The notes under the pieces are model-generated. The model saw only the letters and a program-made list of their open reading frames with translations, was not told where the DNA came from and did not search any database. Below are positions 54,701 through 61,640 of a stretch of 64,000 nt of DNA, piece by piece. Each line of letters opens with the position of its first letter. Within the stretch, counting starts at the first letter, position 1. Location: assembly GCA_035222895.1 (NCBI GenBank), contig JAVYIG010002725.1, forward strand, positions 1 to 64,000, given 5' to 3'. Source of the stretch: Strongylocentrotus droebachiensis (taxonomy: Eukaryota > Echinodermata > Echinoidea > Camarodonta > Strongylocentrotidae). The position numbers were made by a program, and so were the translations under genes.

Positions 54701-55659
54701 TAGGCATTGATTGCTATATATAGAGGGCGCAAGTACCGTATTTGCCGGCGTAAAGGCCGCAGTATTTTTGGAAGAAAAAATATCAAAAAGTCGGGGTGCG
54801 GCCTATGCGGCGAAAGAGTAAAAAAAGATTTTTTTTTTAATTTTTTTTTATATTTATGGCGCTATGCCTGGCAATGTCTCCCAACCTCAGTAATCAGTGT
54901 CTTGACTCACCACTCGGAAACTACAACAACACTAAAATTTGTCTGTCATCTTGGTTTGAAAGTAATCTTTCTAATAGATCTCAATATATAGTTTATAATA
55001 ATAATTCCTCAATTTTTTTTATATAACAAATGGTGTACCACAAGGTTCTATCCTAGGACCTAGTACTCTATTGTTTTTAATTCACATTAATGATCTTACA
55101 CATTCTTCTAAAAACGACATTGTTACTATTATTTGTGACAAGTTTACAAGCACAAATCAGCGCCTTTAACTGCACCTCGATGTTAAATGAAGGTCCTTCC
55201 CCGCGTGGGTTTTTTTTTTTTTTAAATGTCAAAATCGGGGGTGCGGCCTATACGGCGCTGCGGCCTTATCGCCGGCAAATACGGTAGCTATAAGTAGTTC
55301 AGTGGGGCTTTAAAAGACCATAACTTTTGGTCTCCCTTGAGCAGAGTTTCCCATTAAAAACTGAATTAAAGGAACCTGTACATATAGACCACCTGCTCAT
55401 AAAGATGACTTTTATTGACTCCTTTGAGCGGTCTTCACTTACAGGTTTTCACAGTATCACTATTCATAAAATACCCCTTTGATGTATGTTAAATCTTGGT
55501 CAATACCTTCTGTAAGACTGTGCAGTTGTGGCATCCAGGCAACTCTACTTCTGTCTGTACTCCTTCTGCAGAGAGGACAACATCCATCATGGCCGGTTCT
55601 GGAACTGGCTCATGGTGACGAGGTTCGGAGGCACCTACACCTCCGGACGATGTATCCAT
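29539..55659 (-). CDS. ICE1: ICE1 (KIAA0947) orthologue, little elongation complex subunit 1
   Basis: Exons in transcript order: 55507-55659, 53701-53768, (one exon not found), 51575-51626, 49239-49302, 48400-48480, 48157-48266, 47540-47577, 46389-46471, 45552-45684, 44236-44444, 39180-42839, 38116-38655, 37542-37685, 36385-36505, 34745-34860, 33785-33892, 32220-32343, 31303-31560, 30733-30828, 29539-29765. Apart from the gap, every GT-AG junction keeps frame, giving about 2,127 residues plus the missing exon; human ICE1 is 2,266. Identification rests on architecture (Cys-rich start and coiled coil, giant disordered exon, helical C-terminus) and on C-terminal motifs recalled from vertebrate ICE1: the stretch around GWEWTNNKLIIGQLWPVLKDW, and IPWPMQLFTAQSIYDLSPSN near the end (vertebrate IPWxxQL...DLSPSN). 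Known role: scaffold of the little elongation complex with ELL, ICE2 and ZC3H8, which promotes snRNA-gene transcription in Cajal/histone-locus bodies. Confidence 0.82.
29812..30180 (-). mobile_element. LINE 3' end fragment inside a family 2 MITE
   Basis: ATTGGTATTGGTATTGGTAT and an AT-rich stretch split CAAACCTGCTTTAG from GTGAGCACCTGTCTACAAAG. No open frame was recognised, so the LINE call rests on the tail-like sequence only. Confidence 0.4.
30733..30828 (-). CDS. ICE1: ICE1 C-terminal domain exon 7
   Basis: Codes GNVGQIGLVLNVQSVEQLMK then MLIAVLQQPSQS, matching the vertebrate RLGQLGL segment in pattern. Confidence 0.83.
31303..31560 (-). CDS. ICE1: ICE1 C-terminal domain exon 6 (most conserved)
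   Basis: Codes CFETIKAVELLASSQGWEWT then NNKLIIGQLWPVLKDWSKSL, followed by a polar loop and CAVMKVIG. The segment matches the vertebrate pattern AIDLLCCHQKWIWTHDNI then ELWPVMDKW, as recalled. Confidence 0.87.
31826..32086 (+). mobile_element. tRNA-derived SINE in an ICE1 intron
   Basis: A box TGGTCTAGTGG, consensus B box GGTTCAAGTCC (31878-31888), body, GAGCGCTATACTAGAACC tail then (ATT)n. Confidence 0.85.
32220..32343 (-). CDS. ICE1: ICE1 C-terminal domain exon 5
   Basis: Codes IIKCFAHLCHWNPMASESKG then DAHAHWLIGLLKDSDIVTFQ and Q. Confidence 0.83.
32462..32665 (+). mobile_element. tRNA-derived SINE, second type
   Basis: GTTGTAGTTCAGTGGTTTAA, B box GGTTCAAGCC, and ATCTACATTTGCCACTCTCC. 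It ends near the TIR element at 32692. Confidence 0.75.
32692..33117. mobile_element. TIR element AGGGTACGTTTATGC with a perfect inner hairpin
   Basis: AGGGTACGTTTATGC and GCATAAACTTACCCT are inverted. Inside, 32954-33029 is a perfect 35-base inverted repeat with a 6-base loop. In an ICE1 intron. Confidence 0.8.
33785..33892 (-). CDS. ICE1: ICE1 C-terminal domain exon 4
   Basis: 36 codons, DGGIHPLISTMEILSMHQLQ then TDAKSTNAFTRETAEK, phase 0. Confidence 0.8.
34385..34738. repeat. (ATC)n microsatellite beside ICE1 exon donor
   Basis: An imperfect CAT/CAC repeat on the plus strand, TGA on the transcript, starting seven bases after the donor of the exon at 34745. Confidence 0.93.
34745..34860 (-). 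CDS. ICE1: ICE1 C-terminal domain exon 3
   Basis: Codes DWMVRARVMCYDILRESLPN then GYHLLLAMAAVWPGILRKK. The pattern of LLLAMAAVWP followed by a hydrophobic stretch fits the recalled vertebrate ICE1 C-terminus. The donor is followed seven bases later by a (TGA)n tract. Confidence 0.84.
34951..35258. mobile_element. MITE family 3 (GGGTGTTTCACAAAGAT), copy 1
   Basis: Inverted ends GGGGGGTGTTTCACAAAGAT / ATCTTTGTGAAACACCCCCC-type, with AAGTTGGACTTAA inside both ends. In an ICE1 intron. Confidence 0.85.
35724..36304. mobile_element. TIR element (CTGTATTTGCCGGCG), copy A, in an ICE1 intron
   Basis: The same terminal sequences as the element at 54736, including GGCCGCAGCGCCGCATAGG near one end and AAAATACTGCGGCC near the other. 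The interior differs and contains a tRNA-like sequence. Confidence 0.82.
35813..35877 (-). tRNA. Degenerate tRNA-Leu/Ser-like sequence (pseudogene)
   Basis: The minus strand reads GCGGGATGGCCGAGCGG then TCTAAGACGG: an acceptor strand and a D-arm typical of Leu/Ser tRNAs, with a pairing acceptor end ATCCCGT. The T-arm is degraded (GATTAAATC) and the total is too short. Not expected to be functional. Confidence 0.45.
36385..36505 (-). CDS. ICE1: ICE1 C-terminal domain exon 2
   Basis: Codes KNVMHYLMSELGQRLASQEG then VDLSRTLTFSRLFAAICRES. Helical pattern; acceptor TCCACAG. Confidence 0.83.
37542..37685 (-). CDS. ICE1: ICE1 C-terminal domain exon 1
   Basis: 48 codons, FLGQNSVNLFPAIYAKCIVG through ISKTVYLWTREKNR, phase 0 on both sides. 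Confidence 0.83.
38116..38655 (-). CDS. ICE1: ICE1 coding exon after the giant exon
   Basis: 180 codons. The first part is low-complexity (SKESENGANPQFKVPCEPPI onward). The end becomes ordered: VTPDQIKALKKLHLHDVLRL then IREHSPKESVFPIGECIIE, the start of the conserved C-terminal helical domain. Confidence 0.85.
39180..42839 (-). CDS. ICE1: ICE1 giant coding exon (1,220 codons, disordered)
   Basis: Open without a stop for 3,660 bases, from TRVDKSNSSDSNESDTTLAE to GTSVNSQ. The first two thirds are Ser/Lys/Arg/Asp-rich with many RKSS, SSDSSESDD and RRLS patches, giving nuclear-localisation-like and phosphorylation-like composition. Around 40030-40490 a proline-rich block carries about eight hydrophobic-SP motifs, and ISPIADVQ occurs twice. 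The end has a basic cluster, RGERANRSRKKKQTKGT. No folded domain is recognised. Vertebrate ICE1 also has one very large central exon, which supports the orthology. The first ATG inside it is not the gene start, since upstream exons splice in frame. Confidence 0.9.
43119..43697. mobile_element. Fold-back element, about 580 bases
   Basis: CTATGAACAGTAAATTATTA and CAAATCATTTGGTACCATTT recur inverted in the right arm (43540-43697). Arms are 150-170 bases at high identity. In the ICE1 intron before the giant exon. Confidence 0.82.
43855..44225. repeat. (ATT)n-rich tract in an ICE1 intron
   Basis: About 370 bases of ATT/ATC triplets with TAATCATTAATGTTATT repeated. Ends at the donor of the exon at 44236. 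Confidence 0.85.
44236..44444 (-). CDS. ICE1: ICE1 coding exon (Pro/Ser-rich)
   Basis: Codes DEGGGGRVTMVTKERTPRDA through FTSVACLSPLPPSPPN, predicted disordered, with LSPLPPSPP like the motifs in the next exon. A long ATT-rich tract follows its donor. Confidence 0.76.
45240..45300. repeat. Poly-C tract
   Basis: A 16-base C run then CCTCCCCCAC, in an ICE1 intron. Confidence 0.75.
45552..45684 (-). CDS. ICE1: ICE1 coding exon with acidic tract
   Basis: Codes TKMKELCNLLTRHGVRAPRM then KGFGSSDKEEEEEYMEETDS and SDQ. Two degraded copies of its acceptor edge lie upstream at 45985-46145. Confidence 0.78.
45985..46145 (-). pseudogene. Two partial copies of the ICE1 exon 9 acceptor edge
   Basis: Copies at 45985-46072 and 46098-46145 match the real acceptor edge (45658-45745). 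The farther copy keeps a CAG acceptor and codes TKIKELCNLL; the nearer has lost its AG. Confidence 0.82.
46389..46471 (-). CDS. ICE1: ICE1 coding exon (coiled-coil end)
   Basis: Codes EDTSKLRKEMSQVRKSKAAV then NMKFERAK. Acceptor TTACAG, donor GTATGT. Confidence 0.76.
46493..46562. repeat. Heptamer repeat GGTTAGA
   Basis: About ten tandem copies of GGTTAGA with variants, directly upstream of the ICE1 exon at 46389-46471. Resembles a variant telomere repeat but is interstitial. Confidence 0.85.
47540..47577 (-). CDS. ICE1: ICE1 coding exon (38 bases)
   Basis: A micro-exon coding SKKASTSLEKAK. Its phase (1 + 36 + 1 bases) fits both neighbours, which supports it despite its length. Confidence 0.7.
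48157..48266 (-). CDS. ICE1: ICE1 coding exon (coiled coil)
   Basis: Codes SLIRQYESKLEVCDEEKATL then ESDILMLKSQTDAMKQ. Strong coiled coil. Acceptor CTCTCAG, donor GTGAGA. Confidence 0.78.
48400..48480 (-). CDS. ICE1: ICE1 coding exon (coiled coil)
   Basis: 27 codons, DKERFLQESQESKKQFEVLH then NKLSAQE, phase 0 on both sides, charged heptad pattern. Acceptor TTACAG, donor GTAAGG. Confidence 0.78.
48857..49169. mobile_element. MITE family 3, copy 2
   Basis: GGGGGGTGTTTCACAAAGAT at the left and GGATCTTTGTGAAACACCTC at the right. In an ICE1 intron close to the exon at 49239. Confidence 0.85.
49239..49302 (-). CDS. ICE1: ICE1 coding exon (coiled coil)
   Basis: Codes RDCKVLEEQLATTLKDIIPW then KK. 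Acceptor CTGACAG, donor GTCAGT. Confidence 0.75.
49970..50112. mobile_element. Small TIR element (GGGGCGTTTCACAAA) nested in a family 2 MITE
   Basis: GGGGGGCGTTTCACAAA and TTTGTGAAACGGGTCCC are inverted, with GTCATTTGTC-type inner repeats. Family 2 sequence continues on both sides. Confidence 0.7.
50170..50425. repeat. Two-copy tandem duplication, about 130 bases
   Basis: CTAGCATACATTGTTTGCTG / CTCAGCATACATTGATTGTT and GGCAAGCTTTCA occur in both halves. In an ICE1 intron. Confidence 0.7.
51020..51500. repeat. 480-base (GAA)n purine tract in an ICE1 intron
   Basis: Nearly pure purines over about 480 bases, with interspersed GTA and AAC variants. Long open frames here are repeat artefacts. 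Confidence 0.95.
51575..51626 (-). CDS. ICE1: ICE1 coding exon (QQKSIQNLTARLAQSK)
   Basis: A 52-base coiled-coil exon. Its end phase fits the next exon. The start was chosen because it alone gives the coiled-coil frame; an acceptor a few bases either way is possible. Confidence 0.6.
53701..53768 (-). CDS. ICE1: ICE1 coding exon 2 (coiled coil)
   Basis: Codes ELEDCKRDRAFFVDIKRKMI then LT, ending two bases into the next codon before donor GTGAGT. Heptad-like charge pattern. The phase does not fit the next exon found, so a small exon of length 2 modulo 3 is missing downstream. Confidence 0.7.
54736..55284. mobile_element. TIR element (CCGTATTTGCCGGCG), copy B
   Basis: The ends CCGTATTTGCCGGCG and CGCCGGCAAATACGG are inverted, flanked by TA on both sides. 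It carries the RT fragment and is inserted in a copy of the repeat family ending GTGGGGCTTTAAA (54577-54733 resumes at 55287). Confidence 0.85.
54940..55130 (+). mobile_element. LINE reverse transcriptase fragment inside a TIR element
   Basis: Reads WFESNLSNRSQYIVYNNN and, after a poly-T, NGVPQGSILGPSTLLFLIHI then NDL, the RT palm motif region of CR1/Jockey/L2-type elements. The catalytic YADD region is absent. Confidence 0.8.
55507..55659 (-). CDS. ICE1: ICE1 coding exon 1
   Basis: 51 codons from MDTSSGGVGASEPRHHEPVP to PGCHNCTVLQK. The CxxC-type GCHNCTVLQ resembles the CQGCASLQQ near the start of vertebrate ICE1. The ATG follows TTTTCAG/GTCACG at 55680, so an upstream noncoding exon must exist. 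Confidence 0.82.
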
Positions 55660-56327
55660 CTATCGCACACAACGTGACCTGAAAAGGAGACAGTTTAAGC
55701 ATTTTATTCCATTGGTCTTGATTCGAAGCACTCACACAAGCACAAGGTCTATCGATTATTAACAAACAGCAGTACAGTGTCTCATTTTAGTCGGGTGATT
55801 TGTCCGCGTTTATGAAGATATCCTCGTTTATGCGGACGATCCTTATTCACGGACGCGACATTTTTAAACCTAACCTAGCCATCCTGTGCTGCACTGCATA
55901 TTAATATTTGAATATATTAATATTTGTGTTGGTACGGTGTGGTGGAGATCAAAATTAAATTGGCCAGATTCTGAACTTAACCAGTATGTCGCAATGATTA
56001 TGGACAATTTATGACCTGGCTACAGTAGTCATTCGTTTACGGTAAGCCAACCGATTTTCTCGCAATGTCTTTGCACTTGTAATTTTTGTATGATTCTGTG
56101 TGCGCGCGTATCATGAATATTTATGACTAGCTCATGACGTATGGTTCCTATTGAGCCAATCAAATGTAATGATAGGATGGCAAGGTCAGGTTAAAAAAAG
56201 ACGCGCCCCGGCCCTATTGCTAGCTGCTAAGCCTTTAATTTTTTGTAAAGGCTTTAGACCTAATCCTTTATACTAGATGATAGATCTAGATTAGAATTAA
56301 AAGATTTATGAAATATTGCATGTAGGG

Positions 56328-56707
56328 AAGCGCGCCCGGTATTCGGTCACTATTAAGGGGAAATCGCAAATATTTTGAATTCTTACCTCCTTTATCTCAT
56401 CAAAAGAAGAAAAAAAGTGGTCCTCTAAGTCTAACAGGATTTTAAACTAAAGTCACTTAAAATATAGAGGATGATAAGCAAAAATATTTTTGAAAGAAGA
56501 AGGAGCAGTTCGGCGTCGGAGCTACCTGGAGTTACCGGAAGTGCAAAAACTTGTGCGACACTAACCGATTTCGAGATTGGAGATCTTTCCGGGGCTCTAG
56601 GCTATACCTGATTTAATTTTGAGAGCTAGGAGAAGTTACTCAGCTCCCTTTTGTGCAAGTTTCGTGGCTCATAAATTATTAGTTATTACTGAATACCGGG
56701 CGCGCTT
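56328..56707. mobile_element. TIR element AAGCGCGCCCGGTATTC
   Basis: AAGCGCGCCCGGTATTC at the left and its exact complement at 56691-56707. About 380 bases, no coding sequence. Confidence 0.7.
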
Positions 56708-57254
56708 TGCCTTTGTATTAATTGCAAACTTCTTCTTTTAAGGAAACACAAATTCTTGGTAGATATAGAATCTAGAAAAATAGTATAGATAGCAGATCTA
56801 CTACACAAGGCATAACAGTGATATTGATGACACTTGACATCGGACTGTCACTATTGAAGTAGAGACTTTTCGAATTAAGCAACACGGTTTTAAACGTATG
56901 GGGCATGAGAACAAAAATTTATGAAAAAAGACGTTCATTCTTTATAATTATTGAAGTTTTTAGGAGTAAAATACGTAATGACAGTTGGATGCTGACAAAA
57001 TGATGATATTTCTGTACGGATATAATAAATATGACTTACTGATAAATGGAAAACACGGGTGAAAAAGCAGAATTTTTCTTGTATTGACCTCCAAAACAAT
57101 ATTTTGACTTTAGTGGTATGTCAACACGTACGTACGTACACGCACGCGCTAATTAGGTCGTGGGCGCGCGTACGCATTGAATTTATAACGTCATGCTTTT
57201 CACAACGGCTCTTGGAGTTCGGGACCGTAGCTATGGCGTAATAATTGTCCTATA

Positions 57255-58135
57255 CAGTGCGTCCCAGAAAAAACGAAACCGAGAAGTATCGATGTTCTAT
57301 CATAACTTAATCACAACTATTTTTAATGAATGATACATATTTGGAAAGCTTAGAGTCTCCTCTTTCATGTGATGCTGCTCAGATGATGCATATTTCACGC
57401 ATAAGTGATTAAAAGCAATTTGAAGGAAGGAAACCAAAAAGACATTTGGCGGGCGGTATCTGAATTTCGAAGAAAAATTCACATTTCTAGAAAGTTGAGT
57501 TTCTGCCCTTTCATAATGACACCTCAATCAGGAAAAATGAGCGAGGAATGACAAAGTTCTGTTTGTTTAAAGTAGGGCTTGCATTTCCATAATTTTATTA
57601 AACGAATTCGTTTTCACTGGCTGCCTGCCGTATCAATAAACGTAATTAACAAAAGACTTAACTCCGTTTTGTTGACAATCAGCCGTAGACTAGAGTCTTC
57701 ATGCATGGCTGATTGTCAACGAAACGGAGTTAAGTCTTTTGTCAAATCTGCTTTTTGCTACGGCAGGCACCCAGTGAAAACGAATTCGTTTGTTAAAATT
57801 ATGAAAATGTAAGGGCTACTTTAAACAAACAGAACTTTGTTATTCCTCGCTCATTTTTCGTGATTGAGGTGTCATATGAAAGGGCAGAAACTCAACTTTT
57901 TAGAAATGTGAATTTTTCTTCGAAATTCAGATACCGCCCGCCAAATGTCTTTTTGGTTTCCTTCCTTCAAATTGCTTTTAATCACTCGTGCGTGAAATAT
58001 GCATCATCTGAGTAGCATCACATGAAAGAGGAGACTCTAAGCTTTCCAAATATGTATCATTCATTAATTATGGTTGTGATTAAGTTATGATAAAACATCG
58101 ATACTTCTCGGTTTCGTTTTTTCTGAGACGCACTG
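57255..58135. mobile_element. 881-base near-perfect fold-back element
   Basis: The two halves are inverted copies of each other along about 420 bases, centred near 57695, with a 22-base loop (57685-57706). The ends are CAGTGCGTCCCAGAAAAAAC and its complement with few mismatches. It is flanked by TATA, so the target duplication is TA or TATA, as in Tc1/mariner-like elements. No transposase. Confidence 0.9.
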
Positions 58136-58616
58136 TATAGAACCTAAAAGGGCTATACCTGTACCGCTCAAAGCGCACATGTACAATGTTAATTATGTGG
58201 CGGCCGCAAGATAATTACATTGTGGCGCTAGTTAATTCCCATTAAATTTTAATTCGCATGGTGGCACTATTCGGCTTCCGTTTAGCCTATGAAAGAGCTG
58301 TGTGCCCGTACGGCCATGTATAGGCCTAGGCCTACGAGTACGAGGGATGGAAAATGAATCCTCTTTGATTATGTTTTAATTGGGGTAACGCGAAACTTTT
58401 AAATTCCTAAAAGGGTGCCGTGACTATAGAAGAAAAAAAAGTTGAAAAACGCTGATCTAATAGACTAAAGATTGGGTCCCCCCCCCCAGACTGTACCCAT
58501 GCTACGCCACTGCTACGACAATGTCATCAGCCTGGATGAAGTGGTAGACATATACTTGAAAAGAGCCATCCAAGGAGGCGGATGCTGCATGCTCAGTCTG
58601 ATTATATAATGTAAAG

Positions 58617-59203
58617 CACGGGTGGCCAACCCGCGGCGAGCTCTTCTGGTGCGGCCCGCGGAGCATTGAAGAAGTGATAATAAGAATAGCTCATAAATGC
58701 AATGCGGCCCGCATAGCAGCGATCAAAAAAGGTTAAAACATTTACAAACAGCTATCTCTATTTCCATAATTTGTTCCCATCATTCACAACATATTGAATC
58801 GTTCCTTTTTCGAGAAAAATGACCCCTAATAATGGGTAGGGGTTTCGAGGCTTGAGCGGCACACCCCCGTCCAAGCCAAATCTGAGTTTACCCCAGGCAT
58901 TAACATCACTCGCCGGGTTAATTTCAGTTTGTACATAATTATACAAATTAATGTTGTGAATCGAGAAATATGTTTGAAATGCCATACTTGTCTTCAAACT
59001 TGCAGCCCTTTTCTCCCGCCGTTTTTTTTCTTTCTCACTGATTTTGTTGTTTGCTTGTTTTTGCAAAATTGCAGGTGTGTACACGTATTGCATGAGTGTT
59101 TTTTTTTTTTTTGGGGGGGGGGGGGAGAAGACTTCTTATGGCCCGCCAAGTTATGCCAATCGTTAGCTGTGGCCCGCGAGCTTTAAAAGGTTGGCCACCC
59201 GTG
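58617..59203. mobile_element. Nonautonomous hAT element with 8-base target duplication
   Basis: The ends CACGGGTGGCCAACC and GGTTGGCCACCCGTG are inverted, and ATGTAAAG is duplicated exactly at 58609-58616 and 59204-59211. Subterminal GCGGCCCGCGG repeats resemble Charlie-type hAT elements. No transposase; a 111-codon frame inside is not recognised. Confidence 0.85.
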
Positions 59204-59375
59204 ATGTAAAGGAACAATGCAAACAATTTACATAGGTAAGACACAGTTTTATTAGGGAAACCGTTTTGGTATTCAAAATTGTACCCAAAACTTGATTTTC
59301 AGACAGAAAACTGCCAACATTTTTCCACTTAAAAGCGCGCTCATTGGGGGGGGGGGGGGTGATGGGCCTCGCATA

Positions 59376-59897
59376 CTCTTTTCACACTGGTTTTGCTTAA
59401 CCCCGTACTTTGCTTAGCCCCGTACTATCCTTAACCCCGGACTATTTTTTTTGGCTTTTCACACACGCTGTTTTTAGTCCCGTACTAGCGCCTATTCCGG
59501 AATAAGAAAATTCCCGCTGTTCTCACTGCATTTCGTTAACCCCGGATATCGTGCATGTTATGATTGGACATATTACTTCGCATCTGGCCAGCTGCGATAC
59601 GCTCCATTGCGTAGTACCGGACTATTTTTCGTTTCTGTTCTCATTTATTTGCTTAGCACCGCAATTGCGGGGTTAGCAGGAGTTAGCACCACAATTGCGG
59701 AGTTAGCCCTGCTATTTTGCAGGGTTAGTTAACCCCGTACTATAGGTGGGGTTAGCCAACTTTAGCCCACTTTGGTAAAAACCAGTCTGAACAGAAAGTG
59801 GAATAGGCTTAACCCCGTACTATAGGTGGGGCTAAGACCCCCCCTTAACCCCACCTATAGTACGGGGTTAAGCAAAATATTGCCAGTGTGAAAAGAG
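59376..59897. mobile_element. TA-flanked MITE with ACCCCGTACT repeats
   Basis: Ends CTCTTTTCACACTGG and CCAGTGTGAAAAGAG, TA on both sides. Inside are many TTAACCCCGTACT motifs and a hairpin of ACCCCGTACTATAGGTGGGG with its complement near 59810-59870. Confidence 0.8.
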
Positions 59898-59903
59898 TAT
59901 TAG

Positions 59904-60660
59904 ACGTTTCCTTAAATTATTAGGAAAAGAAGACGATTAATGTACCGTTTTCGATTGGTAATCTATGGCTGAATGAAGTCCCTCCCCCCCACCCCACCCC
60001 TCCCGCGCGAAGCTCGGAAGCTTTGACGTTTCCTTAAATTATTAGAGAAAGAACACGATTCGTTGTACCGTTTTCGACTCTAAATAAGCCCTATTAAGTT
60101 TGTCTGAATTAAGTTTCCCCCTCTCGCGCGAAGCGCGGAAGCTTTGACGTTTCCTTAAATTATTAGAGAAAGAAGACGATTCGTCGTACCGTTCTCGACT
60201 CGTCTAAATGAAGTTTTCCCCTTCCGCGCGAAAGCGGAATTTTTGGCGTTTCATCACAATATAGAGAAAGGTAGACGATTCATCACACCGTTTTCGACTC
60301 TTATTAAGCTCTATTCATCTGAATTCAGTTTCCCCCTCTCGCGCGAAGCGCGAAAGCTTTGACGTTTCCTCAAATGATTAGAGAAAGAACACGATTCGTT
60401 GTACCGTTTTCGACTCTAAATAAGCCCTATTAATTTTGTCTGAATTCAGTTTCCCCCTCTCGCGCGAAGCGCGGAAGCTTTGACGTTTCCTTAAATTATT
60501 AGAGAAAGAAGACGATTCGTCGTACCGTTCTCGACTCGTCTAAATGAAGTTTTCCCCTTCCGCGCGAAAGCGGAATTTTTGGCGATTCATCACAATATAA
60601 AGAAAGAAAGACGATTCGTCGTACCGTTGTTGACTTGCTTAAACCTTGTTTGAATTTAGT
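59904..60660. repeat. Higher-order tandem satellite, 336-base period
   Basis: Monomers start GACGTTTCCTTAAATTATTA. Three monomer types of about 121, 99 and 116 bases repeat in order: 60025, 60146 and 60245, then 60361, 60482 and 60581. Each monomer ends in a GC-rich palindromic CGCGCGAAGCGCG-like core. Confidence 0.88.
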
Positions 60661-60959
60661 TTCCCCGAACATTTTAAACCTCTGATTTCTTTAGCTGATA
60701 TTATAGGAAAGTGAAACTTCGAGAAAATACAAGTATTGTAGTTGTAGTCACTCTCGAAGTCGTCTCAGCGGATAAGAAGTCACAGTTCGTAGGGAAAAAA
60801 ACTTGTCGGCCGACCGACAATATACATCTCACCGACTTCAAACTTCTGCATTGATATAGTACACGAGGATCGAGTAAGAATACCGACACAGCTGACCCGA
60901 CACAGCAACATATTTACCCGTGTCGTTCTTGCTCCCTCGACGAGACGACTCCAACCAAC

Positions 60960-61260
60960 AACCCCCTTCTCTCTTTTACTTCCACTCCTCCTCTCTCAGA
61001 CTATTACCTCCCCTCTCTCTCCTTTCTTTCATCCCCCGTTTCTTTTGTTTCCCTTTCACTCTTTTTTCTTCTGTTTTCCTTTTCTTTCTTTTCCTTTCTT
61101 TCCTCTCCTCCCTCTCTTTCTTTCTTCTCTTTTCTTTCCTTTCTTTTCCTTTCTTTCCTTTCTTTTGCTTTCTTTCTTTTCTTTTCCTTTTCTTTTTTTC
61201 TTTTCTTTCCCTTTCCCTCTCTTTTTTCCCCTCCCCCTTTTCTCTTTTTCCCGACGGCAG
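60960..61260. repeat. TTTC-rich polypyrimidine tract
   Basis: Imperfect TTTC/CCTTT repeat, followed at 61290-61350 by G and C runs and GGCGACGCCCCTG, a sequence common at ends of animal repeats. Confidence 0.8.
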
Positions 61261-61379
61261 CGCAATTTTACCGACAATATCCTGACAAGTGGGGGGGGGG
61301 GCGGGGGTGTCGCACCCCCCCCCCCACACCCCCCTTTGGCGACGCCCCTGCTTATATGCCTTATTTATGACGTAACATT

Positions 61380-61602
61380 AAATCTACAATAGTAATAGAT
61401 TGTTTTCATGATTTACACATTACACAAAATCTAAATTAGGATAGCTTCAACACTAATATTTAATATGCAATATCATATCATGTACATAAGGGCGAAAATT
61501 CGAAGCTTGATGGAATCATTTATTCATTTCTAATTCATACACATAATATATATATATATATAGGCGTCATGTCATGTCATGTCAGAGTTGAGAATTCTCG
61601 CA

Positions 61603-61640
<38 letters not shown>

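Noticed and set aside
29539..55659. CASP8AP2/FLASH, ATRIP or a general coiled-coil protein instead of ICE1
   Set aside because: The C-terminal IPW..QL...DLSPSN and WxWTxxxIIxxxLWPV patterns fit ICE1, and no SANT-like or ATRIP checkpoint motif was seen.
58758..59093. 111-codon frame inside the hAT element
   Set aside because: No similarity to hAT transposase signatures and contains repeat-like sequence.
60920..61392. Phe/Ser/Leu-rich frames on both strands
   Set aside because: Polypyrimidine tract artefacts.
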